From Roseovarius indicus (GTDB taxonomy: Bacteria > Pseudomonadota > Alphaproteobacteria > Rhodobacterales > Rhodobacteraceae): a stretch of DNA of 64,000 nt. The translations under genes were made by a program, and so were the position numbers. Positions within the stretch are counted from its first letter, which is position 1, and every line of letters starts with the position of its first letter. Where the stretch lies: NCBI RefSeq assembly GCF_008728195.1, contig NZ_CP031598.1:1612001-1676000 (forward strand), read 5' to 3'. The notes below the pieces were generated by a model, which ran no database searches, was not told the DNA's origin, and saw only the letters and a program-made list of their open reading frames with translations. Of this stretch, positions 55,320-64,000 are shown piece after piece.

Positions 55320-58100
55320 ATGGCGGAAACCGATCCAGTCCCCGAAACGCAAGGCGAGACACCCGGATCTGACCGGATGCCCGTGGTTCATGCCTTGGAT
55401 GCAGCGGATGCTTTGGAACTAGTTGCGTCGACGCCAGATGGGCTGAGTTCCGAGGAAGCCACGCGCCGGCTGAACATATACGGCCCGAACCGGTCGCCGG
55501 AGCCGAAAAAACGCAGCACGGTGCTGAGGTTCCTCGCCCACTTCCACAATGTGTTGATCTACGTGCTGATCGGCTCCGCAATCGTGACGGCGGCCCTGCA
55601 GCACTGGGTCGATACCGGCGTCATCATGGCCGTAGTCCTTGTGAATGCCGTGATCGGTTTCCTTCAGGAGGGCCGCGCCGAGCGGGCAATGGAAGCCATT
55701 CGGGACATGCTGGCTCCACACGCCACAGTCTTGCGGAACGGGCACCGCAGATCGGTAGACGCGGCCGATCTCGTTCCCGGCGACATCGTCCTGATAGATG
55801 CGGGCAGTCGCGTTCCGGCAGACCTGCGGCTGATCGAGGCCCGGGGTCTCAAGGCCGAGGAAGCTATTCTGACCGGTGAGTCCGTTTCCGTGGACAAGGG
55901 CATCGACCCGGTCGGGAAAGAGGTGGCGCTGGGCGACAAGACGTCGATGCTGTTCAGCGGCACACTCGTCGTTTCGGGGGCGGCGCGCGGCGTCGTGGTG
56001 GCCACCGGACCTGCGACCGAGATCGGCCAGATCAGCGACATGCTGACCGGTGTCCAGACGCTGACCACGCCGCTTCTGCGGCAGATGGATGTCTTTGCCC
56101 GCTGGCTTACGCTCTTCATCCTGCTCGTTGCGGCAAGTCTGTTGGTCTATGGCTACTTTGTCGGACACATGCCGTTCGCGGAACTGTTCATGGCCGTGGT
56201 CGGGCTGTCTGTTGCCGCGATCCCCGAAGGGCTACCGGCCGTACTTACGATTACGCTGGCCGTGGGGGTTCAGGCGATGGCGCGGCGGAACGCCATCGTT
56301 CGACGCCTGCCCGCCATCGAGACGCTCGGCGCGGTCTCGGTGATCTGCACTGACAAGACCGGTACGCTTACCCGCAACGAGATGATGGCGGCCAGCCTGA
56401 TTTCTTCCGAGCATCACTACGTGGTTGAAGGCGACGGCTATGCCCCCGAGGGCGAGTTGCGCCGGCGCGGCGCGAGTGTGCCCGAGCCGGAAAATGCGAT
56501 CCTGTCGGAATTCGCAAATGCCGCGGCCCTGTGCAACGACGCGACTTTGCGCAGAGCCGAAGGCGAGTGGCATGCAGAGGGCGACCCTATGGAAGGCGCG
56601 CTGCTCGCCCTTGCCGGCAAAATCGCCGGCGACACCGAAACGCCTTCGGCCCTCTGGTCACGAACCGACACGATCCCGTTCGACGCGGCGCATCGCTACA
56701 TGGCCGTGCTGCACCATGACCACGAGGGGCATGCGGCAATCCATGTGAAAGGAGCCCCCGAGGCTGTGCTCGACATGTGCGCGACACAGCGCGGGTCGGA
56801 TGGGGAGGCTGCGCCGATCGATGCCGCCTATTGGCACGGGATGGTGGAACACCTCGCCGCCGAAGGGCAGCGGGTGATCGCCGTTGCCAACCGCCCGGTC
56901 CGGCAGTCCCAGACGATCCTGAACGCCTCGGACCTGGACGGGAGGCTGACCCTGATCGGCCTGATCGGCCTGATTGATCCGCCGCGCCCGGAAGCGATCG
57001 ACGCCGTTGCCGAATGTCATGCCGCCGGCATCGACGTGAAGATGATCACGGGCGACCACGCGGCAACCGCGCGCGCCATCGCGGCCGTCATCGGGTTGAA
57101 GCACTGCGAAGAGGTGCTGACCGGTGCGGACCTTGAGGCGATGGACGAGACCGCGCTTTCCGCGGCAGTCGCAGAGGTTGATGTCTTTGCCCGCACGTCC
57201 CCGGCGCACAAGCTTCGACTGGTGAATGCGCTGCAATCGCGCGGACTGACCGTGGCAATGACCGGAGACGGGGTCAACGACGCGCCCGCGCTGAAACGCG
57301 CCGATGCTGGTATAGCGATGGGCCGGAAGGGCAGCGAGGCGGCGAGAGAGGCCGCCGACCTGGTTCTGGCCGATGACAATTTCGCCTCGATCGTCGCCGC
57401 CGTGCGCGAGGGACGCACGGTCTTCGACAATATCAAGAAGGTCATCAGCTGGACGTTGCCGACGAGTTTCGGTGAGGCGGCGACGATCATCGTGGCACTC
57501 TTTGCCGGGCTGGCCCTGCCAGTCACCGCGGTTCAGATCCTTTGGATCAATCTTGTCACGGCAGCCACACTGGGGCTTGCGCTTGCCTTTGAGCCGTCCG
57601 AGCCCGGCACCATGCGCAGACAGCCTCGCCAGCGTTCGGCACCGTTGCTTTCCGGCGGGCTGGTTTGGCATATCGTGCTGGTGTCAGCGCTGTTCCTGGC
57701 GGCAGGCTTTGGCGTGTTCTTCTATGCGCTCGATCGGGGGTATCCCCTCGTGCTGGCCCAGACAATCGCCATGAACACACTGATCGTGCTTGAGCTTTTC
57801 CACCTATTCTTCGTTCGCAACATCCACGGGACGTCACTGACATGGAAGGCGGCCCGGGGCACTAAGGTGATATGGGCCTGTGTCGTGACAGTTGTGGCGG
57901 CGCAGGGGGCCATCACCTATCTGCCGCCCCTGCAATCGGTCTTTGGCACGCAGGCCGTTTCGGTCTTTGACGGGTTGCTGATTTTGGCCATCGGCATCTT
58001 GTTCTTTGCCCTGATCGAAACAGAAAAGCAAATGCGTCTCGCATTACGGAGCCCGGAACCGGGCAAATCCCGAACACGTGATGCTCAGGCCCGATCGTAG
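55320..58100 (+). CDS. P-type cation-transporting ATPase (P2A/Ca2+-type)
   Basis: A 926-residue membrane pump, full length. N-terminal cation-ATPase domain (about 25-90), TGES at about 181, the ion-site motif AAIPEGLP (about 300), the phosphorylated aspartate D345 in DKTGTLT, and [12 protein letters not shown] near 650. The PEGL motif in helix 4 is typical of P2-type Ca2+ or Na+/H+-like pumps, not of copper or zinc pumps (no CPC). It probably exports calcium or another divalent/monovalent cation. It starts 107 nt after the phasin stop and shares its direction. Confidence 0.92.
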   Translation: MAETDPVPETQGETPGSDRMPVVHALDAADALELVASTPDGLSSEEATRRLNIYGPNRSPEPKKRSTVLRFLAHFHNVLIYVLIGSAIVTAALQHWVDTGVIMAVVLVNAVIGFLQEGRAERAMEAIRDMLAPHATVLRNGHRRSVDAADLVPGDIVLIDAGSRVPADLRLIEARGLKAEEAILTGESVSVDKGIDPVGKEVALGDKTSMLFSGTLVVSGAARGVVVATGPATEIGQISDMLTGVQTLTTPLLRQMDVFARWLTLFILLVAASLLVYGYFVGHMPFAELFMAVVGLSVAAIPEGLPAVLTITLAVGVQAMARRNAIVRRLPAIETLGAVSVICTDKTGTLTRNEMMAASLISSEHHYVVEGDGYAPEGELRRRGASVPEPENAILSEFANAAALCNDATLRRAEGEWHAEGDPMEGALLALAGKIAGDTETPSALWSRTDTIPFDAAHRYMAVLHHDHEGHAAIHVKGAPEAVLDMCATQRGSDGEAAPIDAAYWHGMVEHLAAEGQRVIAVANRPVRQSQTILNASDLDGRLTLIGLIGLIDPPRPEAIDAVAECHAAGIDVKMITGDHAATARAIAAVIGLKHCEEVLTGADLEAMDETALSAAVAEVDVFARTSPAHKLRLVNALQSRGLTVAMTGDGVNDAPALKRADAGIAMGRKGSEAAREAADLVLADDNFASIVAAVREGRTVFDNIKKVISWTLPTSFGEAATIIVALFAGLALPVTAVQILWINLVTAATLGLALAFEPSEPGTMRRQPRQRSAPLLSGGLVWHIVLVSALFLAAGFGVFFYALDRGYPLVLAQTIAMNTLIVLELFHLFFVRNIHGTSLTWKAARGTKVIWACVVTVVAAQGAITYLPPLQSVFGTQAVSVFDGLLILAIGILFFALIETEKQMRLALRSPEPGKSRTRDAQARS

Positions 58101-58139
58101 GTCTGGAAAATTGGCGTTTGACCGTGAGTGGCGTTACAG

Positions 58140-58442
58140 ATGAATACCTGTGACCACACGGCCGGAACTACACTGACGGTCGTCCGCTTCAATCCCGGAA
58201 TGACACCCGTAATACAGGGCAAGCTTGAGCTTGAGGCGACAGCCGTGTCCAAGGTGATTTTGGACTCAGGCGAGATGGCCATGCTGCTAGCACCTCGGCA
58301 CGAACTCGGCAGCGTAGAGGTTATGGATCTCTTGCTGACAGCACGAGAAACGGGAAAAAGGTTCAGCTGCTCGGATGAAGGGGCGTACTGCACCGTCTCG
58401 CAATGGGTACCCGGCTACAGTGCGTTGAGAATGAGCGCGTAG
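58140..58442 (+). CDS. Hypothetical protein next to IS110 element
   Basis: A 100-residue frame, with no family I recognise. Features visible: TAGTTLTVVRFNPGMTPVIQG near the N-terminus and a C-terminal CSDEGAYCTVSQWVPG with two cysteines. No signal peptide or transmembrane helix. The start (ATG 58140) lacks a good ribosome-binding site, and the frame ends 12 nt before the IS110 transposase stop on the other strand, so its C-terminus might have been altered by the insertion. Confidence 0.4.
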   Translation: MNTCDHTAGTTLTVVRFNPGMTPVIQGKLELEATAVSKVILDSGEMAMLLAPRHELGSVEVMDLLLTARETGKRFSCSDEGAYCTVSQWVPGYSALRMSA

Positions 58443-58454
58443 CAACTGTCTTTC

Positions 58455-59390
58455 TTATCCTGCCGCTGGCCGGTGCTCCCTTTGATCCCGCAGCATTGCG
58501 TTGAGGACGGTGATCAGCTTGCGGGCGCAGGCGACGATGGCGAGTTTCACGGGCTTGCCGACTTCCTGCAGCTTGCGCCGGAAGGCACGCAGCGCCGGGT
58601 CATACCGGCTGGCGATGAACCCCGCGAGGTAGAGCGTGCGCCGCACCTCCGCGCGGCCGCCCCAGATCCGCCGCTTCCCCCGGAACCGGCCGCTGTCGCA
58701 GGCATGCGGCGCCAGACCGGCGAGGCTGGCGATCGCCCGGCGGTCGAGACGGCCCAGCTCGGGCAGCCGGGCCAGCAGGCTTGCCGCCAGCAGCGGCCCC
58801 ACCCCCGGCATCGTCCGCAAGAGGCGCGACCGGTCCGACAGCGCCTCATCCGCCCCGATCACCGCGGCGATCTCGGCCTCGAGCTTGCCGATCCGGCGGC
58901 GCAGCAGCGCGATCATGCTGCCGATATCGCGGCGGACAGAGGCATCGCGGGCCTGACGCAGGCGCGCCATCTCGGCCCGCAGCATCGCGCCGAGATCGTC
59001 CCGGCGGCCCATCAGGCCGGCCAGCCGCGCCCGCCCGGGATCGGCCGGCGGCGTCGGGCGCAAAGCCAGCGCCCGACCCATCTCCGCCAGCACCCGGGCA
59101 TCGACCCGGTCGGTCTTGGCCAGCCGGCCCGTGGCGCGGGCGAACTCCCGCGCCTGCCGCGGGTTGACCCGGGCGTAGGTGACATCCGCCGCGCCGAGCG
59201 CCTCGGCCAGCGGGTGCTCGTACCCGCCCGAGGCCTCGAACACCACCAGCGCCCCCCGGGCCCGGGCGGCGAAAGCCCGAAGCTCGGCGGTCGCCATCGG
59301 CACCCGCTCCGCCCGGCGGGCGGACAGAAAGAAGACGTCGATCCAGTCCTTGGCGATATCGACGCCGATGACATCTTGTGGCAAAGTCAT
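58455..59390 (-). CDS. IS110-family transposase (DEDD recombinase)
   Basis: A 311-residue transposase, apparently intact. The N-terminal RuvC-like DEDD domain shows D11 (GVDIAKD), E52 (VFEASGGYE), D94 and D97 (KTDRVDARVLAE). The C-terminal Transposase_20 domain has MPGVGPLLAASLLARLPELG, and the serine of the second catalytic site probably lies in the ASLAGLAPHACDSG region. The gene has very high GC (above its neighbours), suggesting recent arrival from another host. Confidence 0.94.
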   Translation of the reverse strand: MTLPQDVIGVDIAKDWIDVFFLSARRAERVPMATAELRAFAARARGALVVFEASGGYEHPLAEALGAADVTYARVNPRQAREFARATGRLAKTDRVDARVLAEMGRALALRPTPPADPGRARLAGLMGRRDDLGAMLRAEMARLRQARDASVRRDIGSMIALLRRRIGKLEAEIAAVIGADEALSDRSRLLRTMPGVGPLLAASLLARLPELGRLDRRAIASLAGLAPHACDSGRFRGKRRIWGGRAEVRRTLYLAGFIASRYDPALRAFRRKLQEVGKPVKLAIVACARKLITVLNAMLRDQREHRPAAG

Positions 59391-59590
59391 GGGGCCTGTC
59401 CTTGATCTGCGGGATCGGCTGGTTGCACAGCCCTCCCTGGCAACTGTTCAGGTTTGACAACGGTCGGCAGACGAGCCCCGGGCTACGCGACGGTCTCAAG
59501 GACCAAGGGTGGGACGGGGTCTCGCCTGCCGATACACAATATCGCACAGATCAAAGAGACAAGGGTAGTGTCGGCCCATAGCAACCTTTT
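59391..59590 (-). ncRNA. Candidate IS110 bridge RNA
   Basis: Non-coding DNA directly upstream of the transposase. On the minus strand it folds into a long stem: bases 59516-59530 pair with 59466-59479 over 14 bp with one A bulge, and a smaller hairpin GGTC/GACC (59492-59504) sits inside the loop. IS110-family elements encode a structured bridge RNA in this place, with loops that pair to target and donor DNA (established for IS621). The target- and donor-binding loops were not identified here because the element ends are unknown. Confidence 0.5.
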
Positions 59591-59766
59591 GTTAACGTTT
59601 CGCCGAATGGCCGTTCTCCTGCCGTTAGCCGGCATTTTTATTCACTCAAGTATGCTGACATCTCCACGCCAGTGTCCACGAAGCTGCAGGCAATGAGCAC
59701 AAGTACGCCGTTGTTTTGCTCTCACTATGTTGACATGCCGTGCGATCAACAGACATCATTCCCAAG

Positions 59767-60099
59767 ATGACAGTTTCCGCATACCGCATGGCCTTTACCA
59801 CCGCTTACGTGATGATTGCCTTTGTTCTGTTCTACGCAGCAATGGCCATGCCCGCGGCTGCGCATGGTAATGAGAGTCATCTGTCCGCAATGGTTGCACA
59901 GGAGCAGGCGCCGACTGGTGAGGCTCTGGCCGATGATACCTGTTGTCACAAGGTCGGAACCTGCGTCGTGCAATTCCTGCAAGTCAGTCCGGATACGGCC
60001 CCGCTCGAGGTCCAGTTGACCACGATCGGGCGCGGGATCGCGACAGTGCGATATGCATCGATCTCGTCGGAGACTGACCCACCCCCACCGCGCGCCTGA
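59767..60099 (+). CDS. Small exported protein of unknown function in copper/cytochrome cluster
   Basis: A 110-residue protein with an N-terminal hydrophobic segment (AFTTAYVMIAFVLFYAAMAM) ending in PAAAHG, a likely signal peptide. The mature part has a TCCHKVGTC cluster near residue 70 and a Pro-rich tail (ETDPPPPRA). Similar small secreted Cys/His proteins often occur in copper clusters, but I cannot name a family with confidence. It precedes the cytochrome c' gene by 53 nt and may be co-transcribed. An in-frame start at 59740 is possible. Confidence 0.6.
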   Translation: MTVSAYRMAFTTAYVMIAFVLFYAAMAMPAAAHGNESHLSAMVAQEQAPTGEALADDTCCHKVGTCVVQFLQVSPDTAPLEVQLTTIGRGIATVRYASISSETDPPPPRA

Positions 60100-60152
60100 C
60101 CGATGGAAATCGACCCCTCGGGGTAAACTCTATCGGATCAAGGAAATCAGGA

Positions 60153-60752
60153 ATGACATTTAGACAATTGGTACTGGGCGGGGCCGCCATCGCGAGCCTT
60201 TCCGCCGCAGCATTCGCGCATTCGGGCGCCACTGGTGTGGTCAAGGAGCGGATGGACGCGATGAAATCCATGGGGGACGCGATCAAGCGCATACAGCCGA
60301 TGATGTCCGGCGAGACCGGCTATGATGAAGCGGCTGTGCGAGAGGCCGCGCAGGCCATCGCCGCCGAGGCGGGCAAGGCAATGACCGGCAAGTTCCCGGA
60401 GGGCTCGAATGAGCACCCGTCCGAAACCCTGCCGCGCACCTGGGAGGAATGGGATCGCTTCACCGCCCTCGCAACCCAGCTGGAAACGGCGGCGCAAGGG
60501 CTCGCCCTTGCTTCGGGCAACGTCCTGCATGGCGCCGGCCACATGATGAGCGGCCAGTCCGGGATGATGGGCGGCAACATGATGGGGGATAGCTCCGGCA
60601 TGATGGGTAACGGCATGATGATGAGCGACGGCGCCATGCCCCAAGGTATGACCGCCGAGCAGATCGGCCAGATGCCCGCCGACGGGGCCTTCATGATGGT
60701 CACTCAAACCTGTTCGGCCTGCCATGATCGCTATCGGCAGGACGACGACTGA
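60153..60752 (+). CDS. Cytochrome c' with Met-rich insert
   Basis: A 199-residue periplasmic four-helix-bundle c-type cytochrome. A signal peptide (LVLGGAAIASLSAAAFA) precedes helices with VKERMDAMKSMGDAIKRI, and the single heme motif CSACH is near the C-terminus (about residue 189), as in cytochrome c'. Family members are usually about 150 residues; here the extra length is an insert at about 127-165 very rich in Met with Gly (HMMSGQSGMMGGNMMG and similar). Met-rich loops bind copper(I) in other proteins, so copper handling is a fair inference given the nearby copper pump. Cytochromes c' bind NO/CO or shuttle electrons. Confidence 0.85.
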   Translation: MTFRQLVLGGAAIASLSAAAFAHSGATGVVKERMDAMKSMGDAIKRIQPMMSGETGYDEAAVREAAQAIAAEAGKAMTGKFPEGSNEHPSETLPRTWEEWDRFTALATQLETAAQGLALASGNVLHGAGHMMSGQSGMMGGNMMGDSSGMMGNGMMMSDGAMPQGMTAEQIGQMPADGAFMMVTQTCSACHDRYRQDDD

Positions 60753-60754
60753 CC

Positions 60755-61660
60755 ATGTACCGCATTTTTCGTGTTCTGATCGGCCTCGCCGCGCTGGCGG
60801 GGCTGGGCGGTGCGTCTCTGGCTGTCTGGCCCATCGGCGAAGCGCCCGACCTGACCGAGCGCAAAGGTGACGCCCAAAGGGGCGCCTACCTCGCCCGGGC
60901 CGGGGGCTGCATTGCCTGCCATTCGGACCCCGGTTCCGGCCGTCCCGCCCTGACCGGCGGGGCGCCCATCGAAACCGGTTTTGGCCGGTTCGTGCCGCCC
61001 AACATCACCCCGCATGACACCGCGGGTATCGGCGCGTGGACGATCGACGATTTCGCCCGCGCCGTTCGGCAGGGCGTGGCCCCGGACGGGAATCCCTACT
61101 ACCCGGCCTTTCCCTATGCGTTCTATAGCCACCTGAGCGACCAGGACATCGCCGATCTCTGGGCGGCGTTCCAGGGGGTGGGACCTCAGGAGGTGACGTC
61201 GGGCGAGAACGAGATCGCTTTCCCGTTCAACCTGCGCTTCGGGCTGAAGCTTTGGCGGGCGGTCTATGCCGAGGGCCCGGCGACGGCGGCGGATCCCGAC
61301 AGGTCCGACGCCTGGAACCGGGGACGGTGGCTGGTCAACGGGCTGGCTCATTGCGGCGCGTGCCATACCGATCGCAACCTTCTGGGCGGGCGACGACCGG
61401 GCGAATATCTGTCCGGGAGCGACGACCTGCCGGACGGAGGCAAGGCCCCGCCGATCAGACCCGGTGACCTGCGCGAGGCGGGCTGGACCGTGTCCTCGCT
61501 GGCCTTCGGGCTGAAATCCGGCGTGATGCCGGATGGCGACACGTTCGGCAGCGGCATGGGCGAGGTGGTGCGCGACGGCACGGCATGGCTCAGCGAGGAG
61601 GATCGCCGGGCGATGGCCGCGTACCTGCTCGACGAAGACGAGGCCGGCGACGGAGGCTGA
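60755..61660 (+). CDS. Membrane-anchored diheme c-type cytochrome
   Basis: A 301-residue protein with an N-terminal membrane anchor (VLIGLAALAGLGGASLAVW) and two c-heme motifs: CIACH at about residue 52 and CGACH at about 206. The sequence FVPPNITPHDTAGIGAWTIDDFARAVRQG and the ...PYYPAFPYAFYSHLSDQDIADLWA stretch (in parts) match the cytochrome c subunits of alcohol/aldehyde dehydrogenases. No quinoprotein or molybdoprotein subunit is next to it. It starts 2 nt after the cytochrome c' stop. Confidence 0.88.
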   Translation: MYRIFRVLIGLAALAGLGGASLAVWPIGEAPDLTERKGDAQRGAYLARAGGCIACHSDPGSGRPALTGGAPIETGFGRFVPPNITPHDTAGIGAWTIDDFARAVRQGVAPDGNPYYPAFPYAFYSHLSDQDIADLWAAFQGVGPQEVTSGENEIAFPFNLRFGLKLWRAVYAEGPATAADPDRSDAWNRGRWLVNGLAHCGACHTDRNLLGGRRPGEYLSGSDDLPDGGKAPPIRPGDLREAGWTVSSLAFGLKSGVMPDGDTFGSGMGEVVRDGTAWLSEEDRRAMAAYLLDEDEAGDGG

Positions 61661-61695
61661 TCCCCCGTTTCGGCGCAAAATATCTGGAGAATCCG

Positions 61696-62121
61696 ATGAA
61701 CAAGACGCTGATGATCGGCGCTCTGGCCGCCGCGTTTGCCGGCGTTGCCTATTACGTCACGCAGACCGGCCAGAGCGACCCGGGCGCGCCCGCGCAAGGG
61801 GACGCAATGGTGGCGGTCTCGCTGCCCGAGGAACTGTCGCAAAGGGCACAGATGGGCGAGAAGGCCTTTGACGCCGTCTGTGCCGCCTGCCATGGGCAGA
61901 ACGCAGCCGGAAAGATGGGCAATGGCCCACCTCTCATCCACAAGATCTACGAGCCTTCGCATCACGGCGATATGGCGTTTCACATGGCCGTGCAGAACGG
62001 GGTGCGCGCGCACCACTGGCGCTTTGGGAACATGCCGGCTCAGGAGGGGCTCACGCGTGCCGACGTGGAGGCCATCATCGCCTATGTGCGCGCAGTGCAG
62101 AAGGTCAACGGTATCAACTGA
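61696..62121 (+). CDS. Monoheme c-type cytochrome
   Basis: A 141-residue cytochrome c with an N-terminal hydrophobic segment (TLMIGALAAAFAGVAYYV), CAACH at about residue 64 and a likely axial methionine in FGNMPAQEGL (about 117). It looks like a small electron carrier, anchored or periplasmic. It follows the diheme gene by 35 nt; the three cytochromes probably form one operon and electron path. ATG at 61696 is chosen, since a longer frame overlaps the previous gene. Confidence 0.87.
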   Translation: MNKTLMIGALAAAFAGVAYYVTQTGQSDPGAPAQGDAMVAVSLPEELSQRAQMGEKAFDAVCAACHGQNAAGKMGNGPPLIHKIYEPSHHGDMAFHMAVQNGVRAHHWRFGNMPAQEGLTRADVEAIIAYVRAVQKVNGIN

Positions 62122-62144
62122 CCGGGTGGCATTGGAAAAACGAG

Positions 62145-62172
62145 GGCCTGCCGCGGGCGCCCGCGGCAGGCC
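62145..62172. terminator. Bidirectional terminator between cytochrome and copper-ATPase genes
   Basis: A perfect 28-bp palindrome centred at 62158/62159 (GGCCTGCCGCGGGC and its complement). On the minus strand it is followed by CTCGTTTTT, so it clearly serves the copper ATPase gene; on the plus strand the tail is not T-rich but the stem is very stable. It lies in the 67-bp gap between two convergent genes. Confidence 0.85.
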
Positions 62173-62188
62173 TGTTGCCTGGACCGTC

Positions 62189-64000
62189 TCAGAGCTTTAC
62201 GCCCCGCAGCCGAAGCGCATTGCCGATCACCGAGACCGACGACAGGGACATCGCCGCCGCCGCGATCATCGGCGAGAGCAGGAGGCCGAAGACCGGGTAG
62301 AGGATACCCGCCGCGACCGGCACGCCGGCCGCGTTGTAGACGAAGGCGAAGAACAGGTTCTGCTTGATGTTGCGCAGGGTGGCGCGGGCCAGCTTGCGCG
62401 CCCGGACGATCCCCGTCAGATCCCCCGACAACAGCGTGATGCCGGCGCTTTCCACCGCCACATCTGCGCCTGTGCCCATCGCGATGCCCACATCCGCCGC
62501 CGCCAGCGCGGGCGCGTCGTTCACGCCGTCACCGGCCATTGCCACGAGTGCACCCGCGGCGTGAAGCTCATCCACCAGCGCTTTCTTGTCCTCCGGCAGG
62601 ACGCCGGCGCGTACCTCGTCGATACCCAGCTTGGCGGCCACCGCCTCGGCGGTGCGCTGGTTGTCGCCTGTCGCCATGATCACCCGCAGGCCTTGTGCGT
62701 GCAGATTGCGGATCGCGGCTTCGGTGGTATCCTTTATCGGGTCTGCCACGGCGACGATCCCTGCCAGGGTGCCGCCGATGGCGATGAACATCGCCGTCTT
62801 GCCCTCGGCGCGGAGCGTGTCGGCCGTTTCTTCGGCTTTGCCGGTGTCGATGCTCAGGCTGTCCATCATCGCCGGATTGCCAAGCGCCACGTCGCTCTCA
62901 TCGACCCGACCCCTGACGCCCTTGCCGGTGATGGCCTCGAAATCTCTGGCACGCGCGGGTTTCAGCCCACGGTCTCGCGCGCCGGCCACGATGGCCTCGG
63001 CCAGGGGATGCTCGGAGCCCATCTCCAGCGCGGCGGCGACGGCCAGCACATCCTCCTCGTTGCGATCCGACAGGGTGACGACATCCGTCAGGCGCGGTCG
63101 CCCCTCGGTCAGGGTGCCGGTCTTGTCGACGATCAGCGTGTCGACCTTGGACATGCGTTCGAGCGCCTGGGCGTCCTTGATCAGAACGCCGGCCTGTGCC
63201 CCGCGCCCGGCGGCCGTGGTGATCGAGATCGGGGTGGCGAGACCCAGCGCACAGGGGCAGGCGATGATCAGCACCGAAACCGCCGAGACGATGGCGAAGG
63301 CCAGCGCCGGGTCGGGCCCGACCGCCAGCCAGGTGCCGAAGGCGATCACGGCGACGGCCACGACCGTCGGCACGAAGATTTCCGACACCTTGTCGGCAAG
63401 GCCCTGGATCGGCGCCTTGGAGCGGCGAGCGCCCGCGACCATGTCGACGATCTGCGCCAGCACGGTATCGGCGCCTACCTGCGTGGCCCGGATCGCGAGG
63501 GTTCCGTTCTTGTTGATCGTGCCACCGGTGACGTGGTCGCCCTCGGTCTTTTCCACCGGCACCGGCTCGCCCGTGATCATGCTTTCATCGACCGAGGAGT
63601 GGCCCTCGATCACCTCGGCATCGACCGGCACGCTGTCGCCGGGACGCACGCGGAGCATGTCGCCTTCGACCACGTTTTCCAATGGCGCGTCGTATTCCGA
63701 GCCGTCTGGCAGGATGCGCCGCGCCGTCTTGGGTGCAAGATCCATCAAGGCACGGATCGCGTCGCCTGTTCGCTCACGGGCGCGCAGTTCCAGAACCTGC
63801 CCCACGAAGATCAGCGTGACGATGACCACCGCCGCTTCGTAGTACGTACCGACCCCGTCGCCCATGCGGTATTCCTGTGGAAAGATCCCCGGCGCGAAGG
63901 TGGCGAAGAGCGAATAGAGATAGGCCGCGCCCACGCCCAGCGAAATCAGCGTCCACATGTTCGGCGAGACGTTGCGGATCGAGTCGATCCCGCGCTTGAA
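62189..64000 (-). CDS. copA: Copper-translocating P-type ATPase, 5' end outside window
   Basis: P1B-type heavy-metal pump in the inner membrane. About 604 codons are visible and the frame is open to base 64000, so the N-terminus (metal-binding domains and first helices) is cut by the window edge. The CPC motif of copper pumps is in [17 protein letters not shown] is in [11 protein letters not shown], the phosphorylated Asp in [11 protein letters not shown], and [13 protein letters not shown] and a SEHPLAEAI hinge are present. CPC plus the C-terminal [16 protein letters not shown] suggests copper(I) or silver. It converges on the cytochrome genes. Confidence 0.95.
   Translation of the reverse strand, partial: FKRGIDSIRNVSPNMWTLISLGVGAAYLYSLFATFAPGIFPQEYRMGDGVGTYYEAAVVIVTLIFVGQVLELRARERTGDAIRALMDLAPKTARRILPDGSEYDAPLENVVEGDMLRVRPGDSVPVDAEVIEGHSSVDESMITGEPVPVEKTEGDHVTGGTINKNGTLAIRATQVGADTVLAQIVDMVAGARRSKAPIQGLADKVSEIFVPTVVAVAVIAFGTWLAVGPDPALAFAIVSAVSVLIIACPCALGLATPISITTAAGRGAQAGVLIKDAQALERMSKVDTLIVDKTGTLTEGRPRLTDVVTLSDRNEEDVLAVAAALEMGSEHPLAEAIVAGARDRGLKPARARDFEAITGKGVRGRVDESDVALGNPAMMDSLSIDTGKAEETADTLRAEGKTAMFIAIGGTLAGIVAVADPIKDTTEAAIRNLHAQGLRVIMATGDNQRTAEAVAAKLGIDEVRAGVLPEDKKALVDELHAAGALVAMAGDGVNDAPALAAADVGIAMGTGADVAVESAGITLLSGDLTGIVRARKLARATLRNIKQNLFFAFVYNAAGVPVAAGILYPVFGLLLSPMIAAAAMSLSSVSVIGNALRLRGVKL

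Larger units (their letters stand above)
58443..59590 (-). mobile_element. IS110-family insertion sequence (ends approximate)
   Basis: One complete IS110-type transposase gene plus about 200 bases of non-coding DNA upstream of it and a very short downstream flank. IS110 elements usually have no terminal inverted repeats, and I find none, so the limits are estimated from the neighbouring genes. The long upstream non-coding part fits the IS110 (not IS1111) layout, where the bridge RNA lies on the transposase 5' side. Confidence 0.65.

Noticed and set aside
62586..63842. 418-codon plus-strand frame opposite the copper ATPase
   Set aside because: Ser/Ala/Thr-rich antisense product typical of high-GC coding DNA; the ATPase motifs are on the other strand.

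Overview
The window looks like about 64 kb of a high-GC alphaproteobacterial chromosome, most likely Rhodobacterales (Roseobacter/Rhodobacter type). This is judged from gene families, codon use and the density of transporters; no rRNA or other marker gene is present to confirm it. Genes are packed in operons with many ATGA or 1-nt overlaps. It reads as an accessory, transport-rich region: uptake systems for peptides, organic acids, sugars and iron chelates, three efflux systems, oxidative-stress genes, and a right-hand end with insertion-sequence material plus stress and copper functions.

Layout: (1) 0-1.2 kb, minus strand: TPP riboswitch, Nudix hydrolase and thiD (cut by the left edge). (2) 1.2-5.0 kb: a LysR fragment, then a TonB-dependent siderophore receptor coupled to an RhtX/FptX-type permease. 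(3) 5.5-14.1 kb: a LysR gene converging on a five-gene peptide-uptake operon (Tat-type binding protein, two permeases, double ATPase, CocE/NonD hydrolase). (4) 14.7-17.7 kb: a complete TRAP transporter ending in a strong terminator, followed by a degenerate tRNA-Glu-like element. (5) 18.1-20.6 kb: LysR, EamA exporter and a frameshifted LysE/RhtB exporter, then IS3 transposase debris. (6) 21.4-39.4 kb: two divergent catabolic operons. The left one is etfB-etfA-membrane Fe-S protein-beta-hydroxyacid dehydrogenase-lactonase-like metallohydrolase. The right one is a CUT2 sugar ABC transporter, GMC dehydrogenase, its small-subunit-like partner, a carboxymuconolactone-decarboxylase-like protein, two aldehyde dehydrogenases and a gluconolactonase. 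A 19-bp palindrome lies between them. (7) 39.7-44.6 kb: RND efflux pair and a DoxX-like protein. (8) 44.8-46.2 kb: iron-type superoxide dismutase divergent from a SufR-like Fe-S regulator. (9) 46.7-52.2 kb: marR plus a yhiI-rbbA-yhhJ-type ABC-2 export system. (10) 52.2-64 kb: IS3 orfA debris, a second-type ftsH, a phasin, a P2-type cation ATPase, an intact IS110-family element with a candidate bridge RNA, a cytochrome c' with a Met-rich insert, two other c-type cytochromes, and a copper P-type ATPase cut by the right edge.

How the parts may work together (inference): the central divergent pair could import a sugar or polyol and oxidise it without phosphorylation (GMC dehydrogenase, lactonases, aldehyde dehydrogenases). 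Electrons could pass through ETF and the membrane Fe-S protein to quinone, since no cytochrome subunit accompanies the GMC enzyme. The right end looks like a transferred stress/metal segment. No CRISPR array, prophage or replication origin was seen.
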